A stretch of DNA of 64,000 nt from Chryseobacterium jejuense (GCF_900100075.1 NZ_FNEG01000001.1:558001-622000), one strand, 5' to 3'. Shown: positions 53,028 through 61,098, numbered from the stretch's first letter. Numbers and translations: made by a program. Notes: generated by a model from the sequence alone, not told the origin.

Positions 53028-53474
53028 GTTGTAATACTTTTATTGGTTTGTTTTAATGTTTGTATTTCATAAATATATAAATTATTACTATACATAGCAT
53101 TATTTTTTCATTATGATTAAGAATGATCATTTAAAACACTGATTATGTGATGAAATTTTTAATCTCTGCATGGTGATTTTATACTTGTTTTTTTATAAAA
53201 TGAGCTAAATTCAAGCTCGTAATTTTTACTAAGATGAGCATGAAGTTAGCCATTGGAGGCTGAAATTAATAAAAACCATAAAGAATCATTCTTTTTTTAG
53301 TTTCGTTTTTCAAGAGTTGAATAAGAACACAGATAGTAATCGTATGGCTAAAAGTAACTTCCAACCCCAAGCTTAACTTCCAGCCACTTAACCCTAAATT
53401 TTTTACTCTTAACCTAAGACAACATAGCATTAGGAACAGTTTTTGGAGTAAATTGCACCTACTATTGATACACT
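53028..53474. other. Non-coding gap before the AarF-like gene
   Basis: No credible gene on either strand. It should hold the promoter of the minus-strand peptide genes. A fragment (ACTTCCAACCCCAAGCTTAA) resembles the right arm of the inverted repeat at 10.4 kb. No exact TAnnTTTG box was found for the downstream gene. Confidence 0.5.
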
Positions 53475-55124
53475 ATGTTTGATAAGCAACAAAGAAAACT
53501 GAAAAGATCCGCAAGACTGATTTCCGTATTAAGCAAATACGGTTTTAAAGATATGCTCGCAAGGATGAATAGCGGAAATAAGCAGGAAGATATTTCCGGT
53601 AATTCAGATGAGATTATTTCAAAAGGAACCGTTTACGAAAGAATAAGACTCGCTTTAGAAGAGCTAGGGCCTACTTTTGTAAAGCTTGGACAAACATTCA
53701 GTAGTAGGGAAGATCTGTTGCCACCGGAACTGATTCAGGAGTTACAGAAGCTGCAGGATAAGGTGGAAACAGTAGATATGGATGTAGAAGAAGCTCTGGA
53801 AAGTGAGTTTAATATCTCTGTAAAGGATCATTTCCTGGAAATTCAGAAAGAGCCATTAGCCACGGCCTCAATTGCACAAGTGTATAAAGCTGTTTTACTG
53901 GATGGAAGTCCGGTCATTTTAAAACTTAGAAAACCTGATGTTCAATCGGTGATTGAAGATGACTTATTGCTCATCAAGGATATTGAAAAATTAATTTCAA
54001 CTTATTCGGAAATAGGAGAAAAACTTAATCTGAAACAGGCCATTTCCACCTTTGAAAGATCTTTATTGGAAGAAGTTTCTTTGATTAATGAGAAGAATAA
54101 CATCCAACAGTTCAGACTCAATTTTAAAAACAATAAAGAAACCTATGTTCCTAAGGTTTATGATGAATTTTCCAACAATAATATTCTTTGTATGGAATTT
54201 ATTGATGGGATCAAGGTAACCGATAAATCTGTTCTTCTGGCTAATGATATTGATCCTGTAAAAGTTTCTGAAAGGGGATTGAGACTCTTTGTTTCACAAA
54301 TTTTAGATTACGGATTCTTTCATGCCGATCCGCATGCAGGGAATATTTTAGTAAAAAAAGATGGAAGAATTGTCTTTATTGATTTTGGAGCTGTTGGAAA
54401 GATTCAGCCTAATGATAAGGAAATTCTTGAAAATCTGATCGTAAGTTTTGTGTCTAAAAATTCACATAAAATAGTCCGTTATCTCAAAAAAATGGCGGTG
54501 AGCTATGAAATTCCAGACGAAAGAAGGTTTGAAAATGACGTAGAAGACATCTTGAACTTCGTACACAGCTCCTCATTAAAAGATATTAATGTTCAGGTTA
54601 TTATCAATAAAATGAAAGATATTTTAAAAGATAACAGATTGTATATGCCTGATTATTTCTATCTTTTATTTAAAGGAATTAGTCTGATAGAAGGGGTTGG
54701 AAGGAATATCAATCCTGATCTGGATATTGTGAAAAGTCTTCATCCGTATACTAAGAAGATATTCACTAAAAAGATCAGCCCGAAAAACCTTTTAAAGACC
54801 GGAATAGACAAGATGATGAATTTCACAGATAATGTGGATGAAATTCCCAAAGAACTCCGTTCTGTACTTCAGAAACTGGACGAAAATAAATTTACCGTTT
54901 CCAGTGAGATCAAAAATATTGAAAAGACCAACCAGCTTATAAAATCCAGTATTATCAACCTGATTTTAGCCATGGTTTTAGGAGCGAATATCATTGCAAC
55001 GGCGATTGTTTTTGTTTCAGAATCAGGACCTAGAATAGGCGCGTTGTCTTTAGTAGCGGTCTTAGGGTTTGTATTCTCAATTATTTTAGTATTTATACTT
55101 TTGTTGAGGGTAACGAGAAAATAG
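53475..55124 (+). CDS. ABC1/AarF/UbiB family atypical kinase
   Basis: 549 residues. The family's N-terminal KxGQ motif appears as FVKLGQTFSSREDLLPPE. The alanine-rich nucleotide loop is TASIAQVYKA. The catalytic HADPHAGNIL starts at H283 and the DFG motif is at D303. Two C-terminal membrane helices (about 490-510 and 525-545) anchor it. Family members support ubiquinone or other isoprenoid lipid metabolism through ATPase-type activity; flavobacteria use menaquinone, so the exact role here is open. A pentanucleotide repeat begins one base after the stop. Confidence 0.93.
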   Translation: MFDKQQRKLKRSARLISVLSKYGFKDMLARMNSGNKQEDISGNSDEIISKGTVYERIRLALEELGPTFVKLGQTFSSREDLLPPELIQELQKLQDKVETVDMDVEEALESEFNISVKDHFLEIQKEPLATASIAQVYKAVLLDGSPVILKLRKPDVQSVIEDDLLLIKDIEKLISTYSEIGEKLNLKQAISTFERSLLEEVSLINEKNNIQQFRLNFKNNKETYVPKVYDEFSNNNILCMEFIDGIKVTDKSVLLANDIDPVKVSERGLRLFVSQILDYGFFHADPHAGNILVKKDGRIVFIDFGAVGKIQPNDKEILENLIVSFVSKNSHKIVRYLKKMAVSYEIPDERRFENDVEDILNFVHSSSLKDINVQVIINKMKDILKDNRLYMPDYFYLLFKGISLIEGVGRNINPDLDIVKSLHPYTKKIFTKKISPKNLLKTGIDKMMNFTDNVDEIPKELRSVLQKLDENKFTVSSEIKNIEKTNQLIKSSIINLILAMVLGANIIATAIVFVSESGPRIGALSLVAVLGFVFSIILVFILLLRVTRK

Positions 55125-55164
55125 TTGATTTGATTTGATTTGATTTGATTTGATTTGAGTTGAG
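55125..55164 (+). repeat. Tandem TTGAT pentanucleotide repeat
   Basis: Six perfect TTGAT units followed by two TTGAG units, directly after the TAG stop of the kinase gene and 70 bases before the next ATG. Such tracts change length by slippage. Here it cannot shift a frame but could change promoter spacing. Confidence 0.9.
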
Positions 55165-55232
55165 TGCTGCGAGTATAAAAGACACATAATCTAAACCTCA
55201 AACCTCGTATCCCATATCTAAAAAACAGACCA

Positions 55233-55742
55233 ATGAAAAAACTAATAATAACCACCGTAACCCTTTGTTGCTCATTTTGCATGGCGCAGGAGGGAAGTGA
55301 AATGAAAATTCAGGGAGACTTTGATGGCAACGGAACAAAGGAATATGCTTATATAAAAGTTGCAGATTGTAACGATGAATGTATTGGAGGATGTGATACA
55401 ACAGTTTACTTCAGTGATAAAAATATAAAACCATTCATTACTTCACTTGCCAATGGCGGAAGTTTATATAATCTGGGTGACCTTAATAATGATGGGAAAG
55501 ATGATATTGGTTTTTATCCCTATTGGTGTACAAGTTGTTGGCATTCTTTCTACACTTATACTTTAAGTAAAACAGGATGGAAGCCTTTAGTGTCACCTAT
55601 TCCAACACATTGCAGTCAGTGGGAAGAAGATAAATTCCCGATTAAAAAAGATCCTAAAAAGAAAGGGTATGTTATGATCACTACCAGTGAATGGAAAGAT
55701 GATGATATTAGAATAAGCAGTAAAAGCGTAAAGGTTAATTAA
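55233..55742 (+). CDS. Exported VCBS/FG-GAP-like calcium-loop protein
   Basis: 169 residues with a Sec signal ending CMAQ. Two Asp-rich loops, DFDGNGTKE and DLNNDGKDD, are the calcium-binding signature of VCBS/FG-GAP repeats. Cysteine pairs (DCNDECIGGC and WCTSCW) probably form disulfides outside the cytoplasm. It may be a small periplasmic or surface protein. The TTGAT tract lies in its upstream region. I know no specific function. Confidence 0.75.
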   Translation: MKKLIITTVTLCCSFCMAQEGSEMKIQGDFDGNGTKEYAYIKVADCNDECIGGCDTTVYFSDKNIKPFITSLANGGSLYNLGDLNNDGKDDIGFYPYWCTSCWHSFYTYTLSKTGWKPLVSPIPTHCSQWEEDKFPIKKDPKKKGYVMITTSEWKDDDIRISSKSVKVN

Positions 55743-55853
55743 TTGTTCCAGGTGCAAAGTCTCATATCTCCACTCTCTTTGTCTCTGGTCTGTTTTCCTT
55801 ACAGCCTTTCTCCTGTTATTTAAAACCCGATTTTACATTATAATATTAATACC

Positions 55854-55861
55854 TATCTTTG
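55854..55861 (+). promoter_or_regulatory. -7 element of the helicase gene, beside the start codon
   Basis: TATCTTTG ends five bases before the ATG at 55866, so the mRNA is probably leaderless. The -33 region has no clear TTG. Confidence 0.5.
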
Positions 55862-55865
55862 CAAA

Positions 55866-57218
55866 ATGGAAAAACTCACTTTTGCAGATTTTGACCTGCC
55901 GGTTAAAATTCTTGATGTTTTAGCAGATTTAGAATTATTCGAGCCTACTCCGATTCAGGAGAAAAGTTTAAAGCCTATCCTTTCCGGGAGAGATGTAATG
56001 GGAATTGCACAAACCGGAACCGGGAAAACATTGGCGTATCTTTTACCCGTTCTGAAAACTTGGAAATATAGTAAAACAGGAAATCCTACGGTTTTAGTAT
56101 TGGTTCCTACAAGAGAATTGGTGGTACAGGTAACGGAAATTATTGAGAAACTGACTGAAAATATCACTGCAAGAGTTATTGGAATATATGGTGGAAAAAA
56201 TATCAATACTCAGAAACTATTATTCAATGATGGTTGTGATATTTTAGTAGGAACACCGGGTAGAGTAATGGACCTTTCCATAGACAATGCGATTTCTTTA
56301 AAAGAAGTTCAGAAGCTTATCATTGATGAATTTGATGAAATGCTTAACCTTGGGTTCAGACCACAATTGACTCATATTTTTGAAATGATGAAAGAGAAGA
56401 GACAAAATATCCTTTTCTCTGCAACCATGACAGAAGCTGTAGACGGTATGTTGGATGAATATTTCGCGAGCCCGATAGAAATTTCATTGGCAAAATCAGG
56501 AACACCCCTTGAAAAAATTGAGCAAACTGGATATAAAGTTGAAAACTTTAATACTAAGATCAACCTTCTTGAGCATTTGTTGAAGAATGACACAGATATG
56601 TCTAAAGTGTTGATTTTTAATAATAATAAAAAACACGCTGATCTTCTTTTCACTAAGATTGATGAGCTTTTCCCTGAACAATTTGATGTTATTCACTCCA
56701 ATAAGTCTCAGAACTACAGGCTTAAGGCGATGAAGAGATTTGAAAATGAAGAAATCAGAGGTTTAATTACAACAGATGTAATGGCAAGAGGTCTTGATAT
56801 CTCAAATATTACCCACGTTATCAATTTTGAAACACCTGATATCCCTGAGCAGTATATCCACAGAATCGGTAGAACAGGTAGAGCAGATAAAGAAGGGAAG
56901 GCAGTGACTTTTGTTACTAAAAAGGAAGAACCTTTAATTCTGGATATCGAGCTTTTAATGGATAAGGAATTACACTTTAATGACTTCCCGGAAGGCGTTA
57001 AAATTAATCCAACCAAAATTGCTTCAGAAAAAGATGAAGTAGTAATGAAAAATCCGGCACAGGTAAAACTGAACGATGGTGGAGGAGCTTTCCATGAGAA
57101 AAAGACCAAGAATACAAAAGAAAACTGGGGTGGACCTTCAAAAAGAAAAGCTCCCAAGAAGTTTGGAGCTAACAGAGCACAACAGAAAGCAATCTCTAAA
57201 TCTAAGAGAAAGAAATAA
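55866..57218 (+). CDS. DEAD-box ATP-dependent RNA helicase
   Basis: 450 residues. The Q motif TPIQEKSL, Walker A TGTGK54T, PTRELV, SAT and HRIGRTGR are all present. Motif II reads D154-E-F-D instead of DEAD. The C-terminal tail (about 375-450) is very basic (KRKAPKKFGANRAQQK), typical of RNA-binding extensions of bacterial RhlE/DbpA-like helicases. It is probably involved in ribosome assembly or RNA turnover at low temperature, which cannot be narrowed from sequence. Confidence 0.95.
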   Translation: MEKLTFADFDLPVKILDVLADLELFEPTPIQEKSLKPILSGRDVMGIAQTGTGKTLAYLLPVLKTWKYSKTGNPTVLVLVPTRELVVQVTEIIEKLTENITARVIGIYGGKNINTQKLLFNDGCDILVGTPGRVMDLSIDNAISLKEVQKLIIDEFDEMLNLGFRPQLTHIFEMMKEKRQNILFSATMTEAVDGMLDEYFASPIEISLAKSGTPLEKIEQTGYKVENFNTKINLLEHLLKNDTDMSKVLIFNNNKKHADLLFTKIDELFPEQFDVIHSNKSQNYRLKAMKRFENEEIRGLITTDVMARGLDISNITHVINFETPDIPEQYIHRIGRTGRADKEGKAVTFVTKKEEPLILDIELLMDKELHFNDFPEGVKINPTKIASEKDEVVMKNPAQVKLNDGGGAFHEKKTKNTKENWGGPSKRKAPKKFGANRAQQKAISKSKRKK

Positions 57219-57220
57219 AA

Positions 57221-57253
57221 AAAAACGATTCCAAATCAGGAATCGTTTTTTTT
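57221..57253. terminator. Bidirectional terminator after the helicase gene
   Basis: AAAAACGATTCC and GGAATCGTTTTT, 12-bp perfect stem with a 6-base loop and flanking A and T tracts. It also ends the minus-strand pair. Confidence 0.9.
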
Positions 57254-57283
57254 ATCAATTTTGTTAATGAGTTGTTGTAAGAT

Positions 57284-57754
57284 TTAACTTTCCTCCGCTT
57301 CATCATCTAGAAAATCAAGTTCATCATCCCTTTGTATATAATCCGGAGATATTCCTGGAGGATTAAACAGTCCCCAGTTATCTACGATGTAATGCTTCGG
57401 ATTGAATGCTGTTACCCAATCAATGAATAAAAGGCGGAAATCCTCTATAAGATTTCGGATAACCTTATAATATTTAGCATCAGAGAATCCCAAAAATTCA
57501 AGATTATTTCCGCTTACCATAATGTCCCGCGCTGCTTTTCGGATAATAGCAGCATTTTCCATTTTGATATCATACAGTTTTACAGCTTCAGCTCCAGAAA
57601 TCTTAGCCATAATAACCATACTGTCTTCTAATAAATTAGCTTTCAGATGCTGAAGGTAGTCATTGTCTTCAGGAAACAAATCCGTAATGGTTCGTAACGC
57701 ATTAAAGATTTCTTCCGCCTTTTTGTAGATAGGTAAATTTCGGGATTCTTTCAT
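57284..57754 (-). CDS. Small all-helical hypothetical protein
   Basis: 156 residues, soluble, mostly alpha-helical by composition. Segments such as IYKKAEEIFNALRTITDLFP and DYLQHLKANLLEDSMVIMAKI recall four-helix-bundle proteins of the S23/IVP type, but the match is loose. The C-terminal tail is acidic (DDELDFLDDEAEES). It starts two bases after the SGNH hydrolase gene stop, so the two are co-transcribed. Function unknown. Confidence 0.65.
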   Translation of the reverse strand: MKESRNLPIYKKAEEIFNALRTITDLFPEDNDYLQHLKANLLEDSMVIMAKISGAEAVKLYDIKMENAAIIRKAARDIMVSGNNLEFLGFSDAKYYKVIRNLIEDFRLLFIDWVTAFNPKHYIVDNWGLFNPPGISPDYIQRDDELDFLDDEAEES

Positions 57755-57756
57755 TT

Positions 57757-58413
57757 TTATTTCATATAAGGAGTAATCACCTTAGTCCAGATCTGGTATC
57801 CTTCAGGCTTAAAGTGAAGCATGTCATCCACAAAAATATCTTTTCTTACATTTCCGTTGGCATCTTCCATAGCCTTGGTAACATCTATGAACTCTGCATT
57901 AGGTTGTTTTTTCATAAATGCTTCAATCCTGGCGTTGGCTTCTTTAATTTGAGGCCAAAGCACTTCTCTGCTTGGTGAATATTTCATTGAAATATAATCC
58001 ACTTCAATATTAGGAAATCTTTCTCTTACTTTTTTATAAAAGCTTTTGTATCTCTTTACTACCTTCTCTGCTTTTAACTGATGGTTATCAGCAAAATCAT
58101 TTTCACCGCAATAAATAATGATCTGCTTAGGCTGATACGGAGATAAAAGATCATTCGCAAAATCATTAAGATCTGTAAGTCTTGAGCCTCCAAAACCTCT
58201 GTTGATAATGGTTTTGGTTGGAAAATAATCTGCTACATCAGTCCATTTGGTAAAAGAGGAACTGCCTATTAATAAAATAGCATTTTGAGGTGGCGGCGTT
58301 TGTTGATCTTGTTTTTTGAATTCCTGGATATCATGCCAGAACATGGGCTTTTTTTCCTGCGAAAAGGTAATAGTAAAATACAGCAATAGAAATGCTGATA
58401 GAATCTTCTTCAT
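57757..58413 (-). CDS. Exported SGNH/GDSL hydrolase
   Basis: 218 residues with a Sec signal ending ITFSQ. The SGNH blocks are visible: GSSSFTKW (block I, nucleophile Ser), GGSRLTDL (block II), YCGENDFAD (block III, GxND) and DMLHFKPEG (block V, DxxH). These enzymes cleave esters, often on acetylated sugars or peptidoglycan. The substrate is unknown. It is the first gene of a two-gene minus-strand unit. Confidence 0.9.
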   Translation of the reverse strand: MKKILSAFLLLYFTITFSQEKKPMFWHDIQEFKKQDQQTPPPQNAILLIGSSSFTKWTDVADYFPTKTIINRGFGGSRLTDLNDFANDLLSPYQPKQIIIYCGENDFADNHQLKAEKVVKRYKSFYKKVRERFPNIEVDYISMKYSPSREVLWPQIKEANARIEAFMKKQPNAEFIDVTKAMEDANGNVRKDIFVDDMLHFKPEGYQIWTKVITPYMK

Positions 58414-58448
58414 TATATTCAGTTTTAAAATTTGAGATAAAAGTAATA

Positions 58449-58473
58449 AAAAACTCCCGATCAGCGGGAGTTT
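58449..58473 (-). terminator. Terminator of the lipocalin-like gene
   Basis: AAACTCCCG and CGGGAGTTT form a 9-bp stem with a 5-base loop; on the minus strand it runs into TTTTTT. Confidence 0.8.
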
Positions 58474-58478
58474 AAGTC

Positions 58479-58958
58479 TTATCTTTTATAAGTAATGTAG
58501 GTGACATCTATAACCTTGTCTCCGTTTTTATCATAATTTCCAACCAGCTGTGCCAGTCTAAACTCGGTTTGAGTAAGCATATCAACTCTGAAACTCATAT
58601 TATCAGGCTCACCATCTTCACCTTTTAGTTGAAGATTCAGAACTTTAGAATCTGTATCGTAAGTGTATTTCCCTTCGTTTTTAGCAGCAAGATGACAATT
58701 GGTTCCATCTGCATTTCCATCGTAAGCCGTATAGCTTACGTAATAATCTGTTCTGAAGAAAAGTGTATTTTTCGCAGTACATCCTTCCGGAGTTGTAGTT
58801 TCAAGCACAGTTTTATTATCTTTTCCTGAAATAATTTCTGTCTTTACTTCTTTCCAATCCCCTTTCATAATATCCATTTCATAGGCTGTAAGGTTATCAT
58901 CATTACAAGAAGTAAGCGCCAGAGCTGAAAAGGCAAATAAAAGTAGCTGTTTTTTCAT
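58479..58958 (-). CDS. Lipocalin-like lipoprotein
   Basis: 159 residues from ATG 58958. An in-frame GTG at 58964 would lie inside the promoter -7 box and is rejected. The signal FSALALTSC gives a lipobox with the lipid-anchored Cys near residue 18. The mature part has a beta-barrel pattern (MKGDWKEVKTEIISG, YTYDTDSKVLNLQLKG) and ends in a calcium-loop-like YDKNGDKVIDVTYITYKR, as in the protein encoded at 35742-36215. The ligand is unknown. Confidence 0.78.
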   Translation of the reverse strand: MKKQLLLFAFSALALTSCNDDNLTAYEMDIMKGDWKEVKTEIISGKDNKTVLETTTPEGCTAKNTLFFRTDYYVSYTAYDGNADGTNCHLAAKNEGKYTYDTDSKVLNLQLKGEDGEPDNMSFRVDMLTQTEFRLAQLVGNYDKNGDKVIDVTYITYKR

Positions 58959-58963
58959 TTTCA

Positions 58964-58971
58964 CAAATTTA
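58964..58971 (-). promoter_or_regulatory. -7 element beside the start of the lipocalin-like gene
   Basis: TAAATTTG on the minus strand, ending five bases before the ATG at 58958. It decides the start and predicts a leaderless transcript. Confidence 0.5.
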
Positions 58972-59026
58972 AGAATATGCTAAAATATAAATAAATTTGA
59001 AATATATATGATGAAATGATCTTTTT

Positions 59027-59041
59027 TTAAACGAATGTTTA
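59027..59041. promoter_or_regulatory. Dyad TTAAACGAATGTTTA, second occurrence
   Basis: Identical over 15 bases to the core of the inverted repeat at 17737-17758. It lies about 70 bases upstream of the lipocalin-like gene start. Confidence 0.4.
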
Positions 59042-59114
59042 TAAATAAGTCAATTTTTGAAACTCTGTTTGAGATTTTAAATAGATATGGATGTAAAAAG
59101 GAATATTTGTCTTA

Positions 59115-59146
59115 AGATAAAAGATAAAAGTAAAAGATAAAAGATC
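59115..59146. repeat. Short AGATAAA tandem tract
   Basis: Units AGATAAA, AGATAAA, AGTAAA, AGATAAA, AGATC in a row; a slippage-prone microsatellite-like tract in non-coding DNA. Confidence 0.7.
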
Positions 59147-59194
59147 TTGTCGTTAAACAACTATTGCGTTTTTGCATATCCACACGGATATCAA

Positions 59195-59262
59195 CATGAA
59201 TAGGGGCGGGCTTTAGCCCGCCCTAATAAATTTTATAATATTCCATTGGCTTCAGCCAAAAC
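59195..59262. repeat. Double-hairpin intergenic repeat, copy 4
   Basis: GGGCGGGCTTTAGCCCGCCC (59204-59223), a spacer, then TTGGCTTCAGCCAA (59246-59259) followed by AAC. The stem of hairpin 1 is the longest of the four copies. Confidence 0.8.
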
Positions 59263-59306
59263 ATAAAGTAAGAACTCTACAGCTTAAACTTTAAACCTTG
59301 AATTAT

Positions 59307-60470
59307 CTAGTAACTCATCTCCACAATCTTGGAAGCATCCTGAGGGGTTAGTTTTTTATACTCTCCAAGTCCCAGCCAGTTTCTATCTGTAAAGGCTTTC
59401 TCCACTCTTTCAGCAGTACCATTATAATCTTCTGTATATTCTGAAAGTTTGGTTTTGATATTCAGACTATGGAAGAATTCTTCAAGTTTTTTAATTCCCA
59501 GTTCAGCTTTTTCTTCAATGCTTCCTTCTTTAATGCCCCACACTCTTTCAGCATACTGAGCCAGTTTTCCTTTTTTATCTTCAAAATTATAACGGTAATG
59601 AGAAGGTGCAATCACTGCCAGAGTTCTCGCATGGTCAATACCGAAGTAAGCTGTTAATTCGTGTCCCATAGCATGTACAGCCCAGTCAGTAATAACTCCT
59701 TTTTGGATCAGTCCGTTTAAAGCCATCGTACAACACCACATAAAGTTTCCGGCAGCATCATAGTTGAAATCATCAGCCAATACTTTTGGAGCCGTTTCCT
59801 GAAGGCTGATCAAGATGCTTTCTGCAATTCTTTCCTGAAGATCAGCAGAAGAAGGAGCTGTCATATATTGTTCCAGTACGTGAGTGTAAGCATCTGTAAT
59901 TCCGTTAACGATCTGATTTTTAGGAATAGATCGGATAACTTCAGGATCTAATACAGAAAATTGAGGGAAAAGTCCCGGACCTCCCGAAGATAGTTTTTCA
60001 TTGGTTTCTCTTCTTGAAATCACATATCCTGAGTTCATTTCCGAACCGGTTGCCGGAAGCGTCAGAATACAACCAAATGGCATTCCTTCCCCTTCAAAAG
60101 TTCTTACCTGGTTTCTCAGAATATCCCATGGTTCACCATTATAGTTGGCTGCTGCAGAGATAAACTTAGTTCCGTCAATCACAGATCCTCCACCAACGGC
60201 AAGAAGATAATTGATGTTATTTTCTTTAATAAAGCTAATGGCGTTAATGAGAACCTCATATTCAGGATTAGCAGGAACTCCACCGAATTCATGCAGTTCA
60301 TGATCTTTTAAAGCTTCTTTTACCTGGTCATAAACACCATTATTTTTAATGCTTCCACCACCGTAGATCATTAATATTTTGGCATCTTGAGGAATTTCTT
60401 TGGAAATTTTAGCGATTTCGCCCTTTCCGAAAAGTATTTTGGTCGGATTTTTAAACTCGAAATTAAGCAT
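59307..60470 (-). CDS. Iron-containing alcohol dehydrogenase (YqhD/BDH-like)
   Basis: 387 residues of the group III metal-dependent alcohol dehydrogenases. The NAD(P) segment is YGGGSIKNNGVYDQV and AVGGGSVIDGTKFI. The metal-binding residues are in DAYTHVLEQY and VHAMGHELTAYFGIDHARTLAV (shown by its pieces AMGHEL and DHARTLA). YqhD homologues reduce aldehydes with NADPH, butanol dehydrogenases use NADH. It is monocistronic, with TAAATTTG (60492-60499, minus) as its -7 element. Confidence 0.95.
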   Translation of the reverse strand: MLNFEFKNPTKILFGKGEIAKISKEIPQDAKILMIYGGGSIKNNGVYDQVKEALKDHELHEFGGVPANPEYEVLINAISFIKENNINYLLAVGGGSVIDGTKFISAAANYNGEPWDILRNQVRTFEGEGMPFGCILTLPATGSEMNSGYVISRRETNEKLSSGGPGLFPQFSVLDPEVIRSIPKNQIVNGITDAYTHVLEQYMTAPSSADLQERIAESILISLQETAPKVLADDFNYDAAGNFMWCCTMALNGLIQKGVITDWAVHAMGHELTAYFGIDHARTLAVIAPSHYRYNFEDKKGKLAQYAERVWGIKEGSIEEKAELGIKKLEEFFHSLNIKTKLSEYTEDYNGTAERVEKAFTDRNWLGLGEYKKLTPQDASKIVEMSY

Positions 60471-60491
60471 TGTTTTAAATTTATTTTAACC

Positions 60492-60499
60492 CAAATTTA
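60492..60499 (-). promoter_or_regulatory. -7 element of the alcohol dehydrogenase gene
   Basis: TAAATTTG on the minus strand, about 21 bases before the ATG. No clear TTG upstream. Confidence 0.45.
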
Positions 60500-60616
60500 C
60501 GGAATGAAAAAGGAAAAGTAAGTTAATGAAAGTTTAAAATTGCTATCATTGAATTTCATGAAAGCTATCAAAATTGATCTTTCAATCCGTCTCCATTGAT
60601 AATTGATTGAATGTCT

Positions 60617-61027
60617 TTATTGAGACACATTGGAAAGATAACTTTTTGCTCTTTTAATAAAGTCCACTTTATCCTTTTTAATATCTTCCAACAGTTTTTT
60701 CCTATCATCAGGAATTGTCAGATATTGGTCTCCCCATAGATTGATTTCAACAATAATGGGAACCAAATCAATTCCCTTTTCTGTAAGATGATATAAGATT
60801 TTTAACTTGTTTTCCGGATGGTTTTTTTTATCAATGATCCCGTTTTCTAACAAATTCTGAAGCCTTGTCGCTAAAATATTGGATGCAATTTTTTCATCAG
60901 CTTTCTGAAGCTCACCATAAGTACATTCCCTTTTAAGCATCAGATCACGAATGATTAGTAGTGACCATTTATCACCCCAAATTTCCAATGAACAGCTAAT
61001 GGGGCAATCCGATCTTTTTTTACTCAT
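60617..61027 (-). CDS. HxlR family transcriptional regulator
   Basis: 136 residues, a winged-helix regulator. The family's N-terminal CPISCSLEIWGDKWSLLIIRDL includes the conserved Cys8, a redox or aldehyde sensor in some relatives; a second Cys12 is close by. The wing and dimer parts follow (ECTYGELQKADEKIASNILATRL in pieces, then YHLTEKGIDLVPI). It is divergent from lpdA across 99 bases holding a perfect 11-bp inverted repeat, so it probably controls lpdA and itself. The signal may be electrophilic or oxidative. Confidence 0.93.
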   Translation of the reverse strand: MSKKRSDCPISCSLEIWGDKWSLLIIRDLMLKRECTYGELQKADEKIASNILATRLQNLLENGIIDKKNHPENKLKILYHLTEKGIDLVPIIVEINLWGDQYLTIPDDRKKLLEDIKKDKVDFIKRAKSYLSNVSQ

Positions 61028-61045
61028 GAGTTTAAATTTAAAATA

Positions 61046-61098
61046 TTACTTGCAAATTGAAAGTGTTTGTTTTAATTTTGCTTTTATTTTGCAAGTAA
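61046..61098. promoter_or_regulatory. HxlR operator candidate: paired inverted repeat
   Basis: TTACTTGCAAA (61046-61056) and TTTGCAAGTAA (61088-61098) are exact complements. The left arm also forms half of a local dyad ACTTGCAAATTGAAAGT (61048-61064, form ACTTxCAAxTTGxAAGT). The right arm has a degenerate partner. The left site overlaps the TTG of the lpdA promoter. Confidence 0.6.
61050..61080 (+). promoter_or_regulatory. lpdA promoter
   Basis: TTG (61050-61052), a 20-base spacer and TAATTTTG (61073-61080), lying between and partly inside the inverted repeat arms. Confidence 0.6.

Larger units (their letters stand above)
58965..59306. other. Non-coding gap with dyad, short tandem repeat and double-hairpin repeat
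   Basis: No gene. It carries the -7 element above, the dyad TTAAACGAATGTTTA (59027-59041), an AGATAAA tandem tract (59115-59146), and double-hairpin repeat copy 4 (59195-59262). Confidence 0.65.

Noticed and set aside
52741..53034. A 97-codon plus-strand ORF over the second Cys-rich peptide gene
   Set aside because: It is antisense to a small gene whose frame, leader and cysteines are conserved in a tandem paralogue; the plus-strand product has no recognisable features.
53028..53474. A modifying enzyme or transporter gene for the Cys-rich peptides in the adjacent gap
   Set aside because: No open frame of useful length on either strand carries any motif; the gap appears non-coding.
56325..56336. 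DEFD in place of DEAD in the helicase as a sign of inactivity
   Set aside because: The essential first Asp-Glu and last Asp are kept, and all other motifs are intact; it is a tolerated variant.
58959..58964. GTG start of the lipocalin-like gene
   Set aside because: It lies within the TAAATTTG promoter box, so it is unlikely to be in the mRNA.
35465..59262. The four GGGCTTTAGCCC copies as a CRISPR or phage array
   Set aside because: They are scattered over 24 kb singly, without regular spacers or cas genes.
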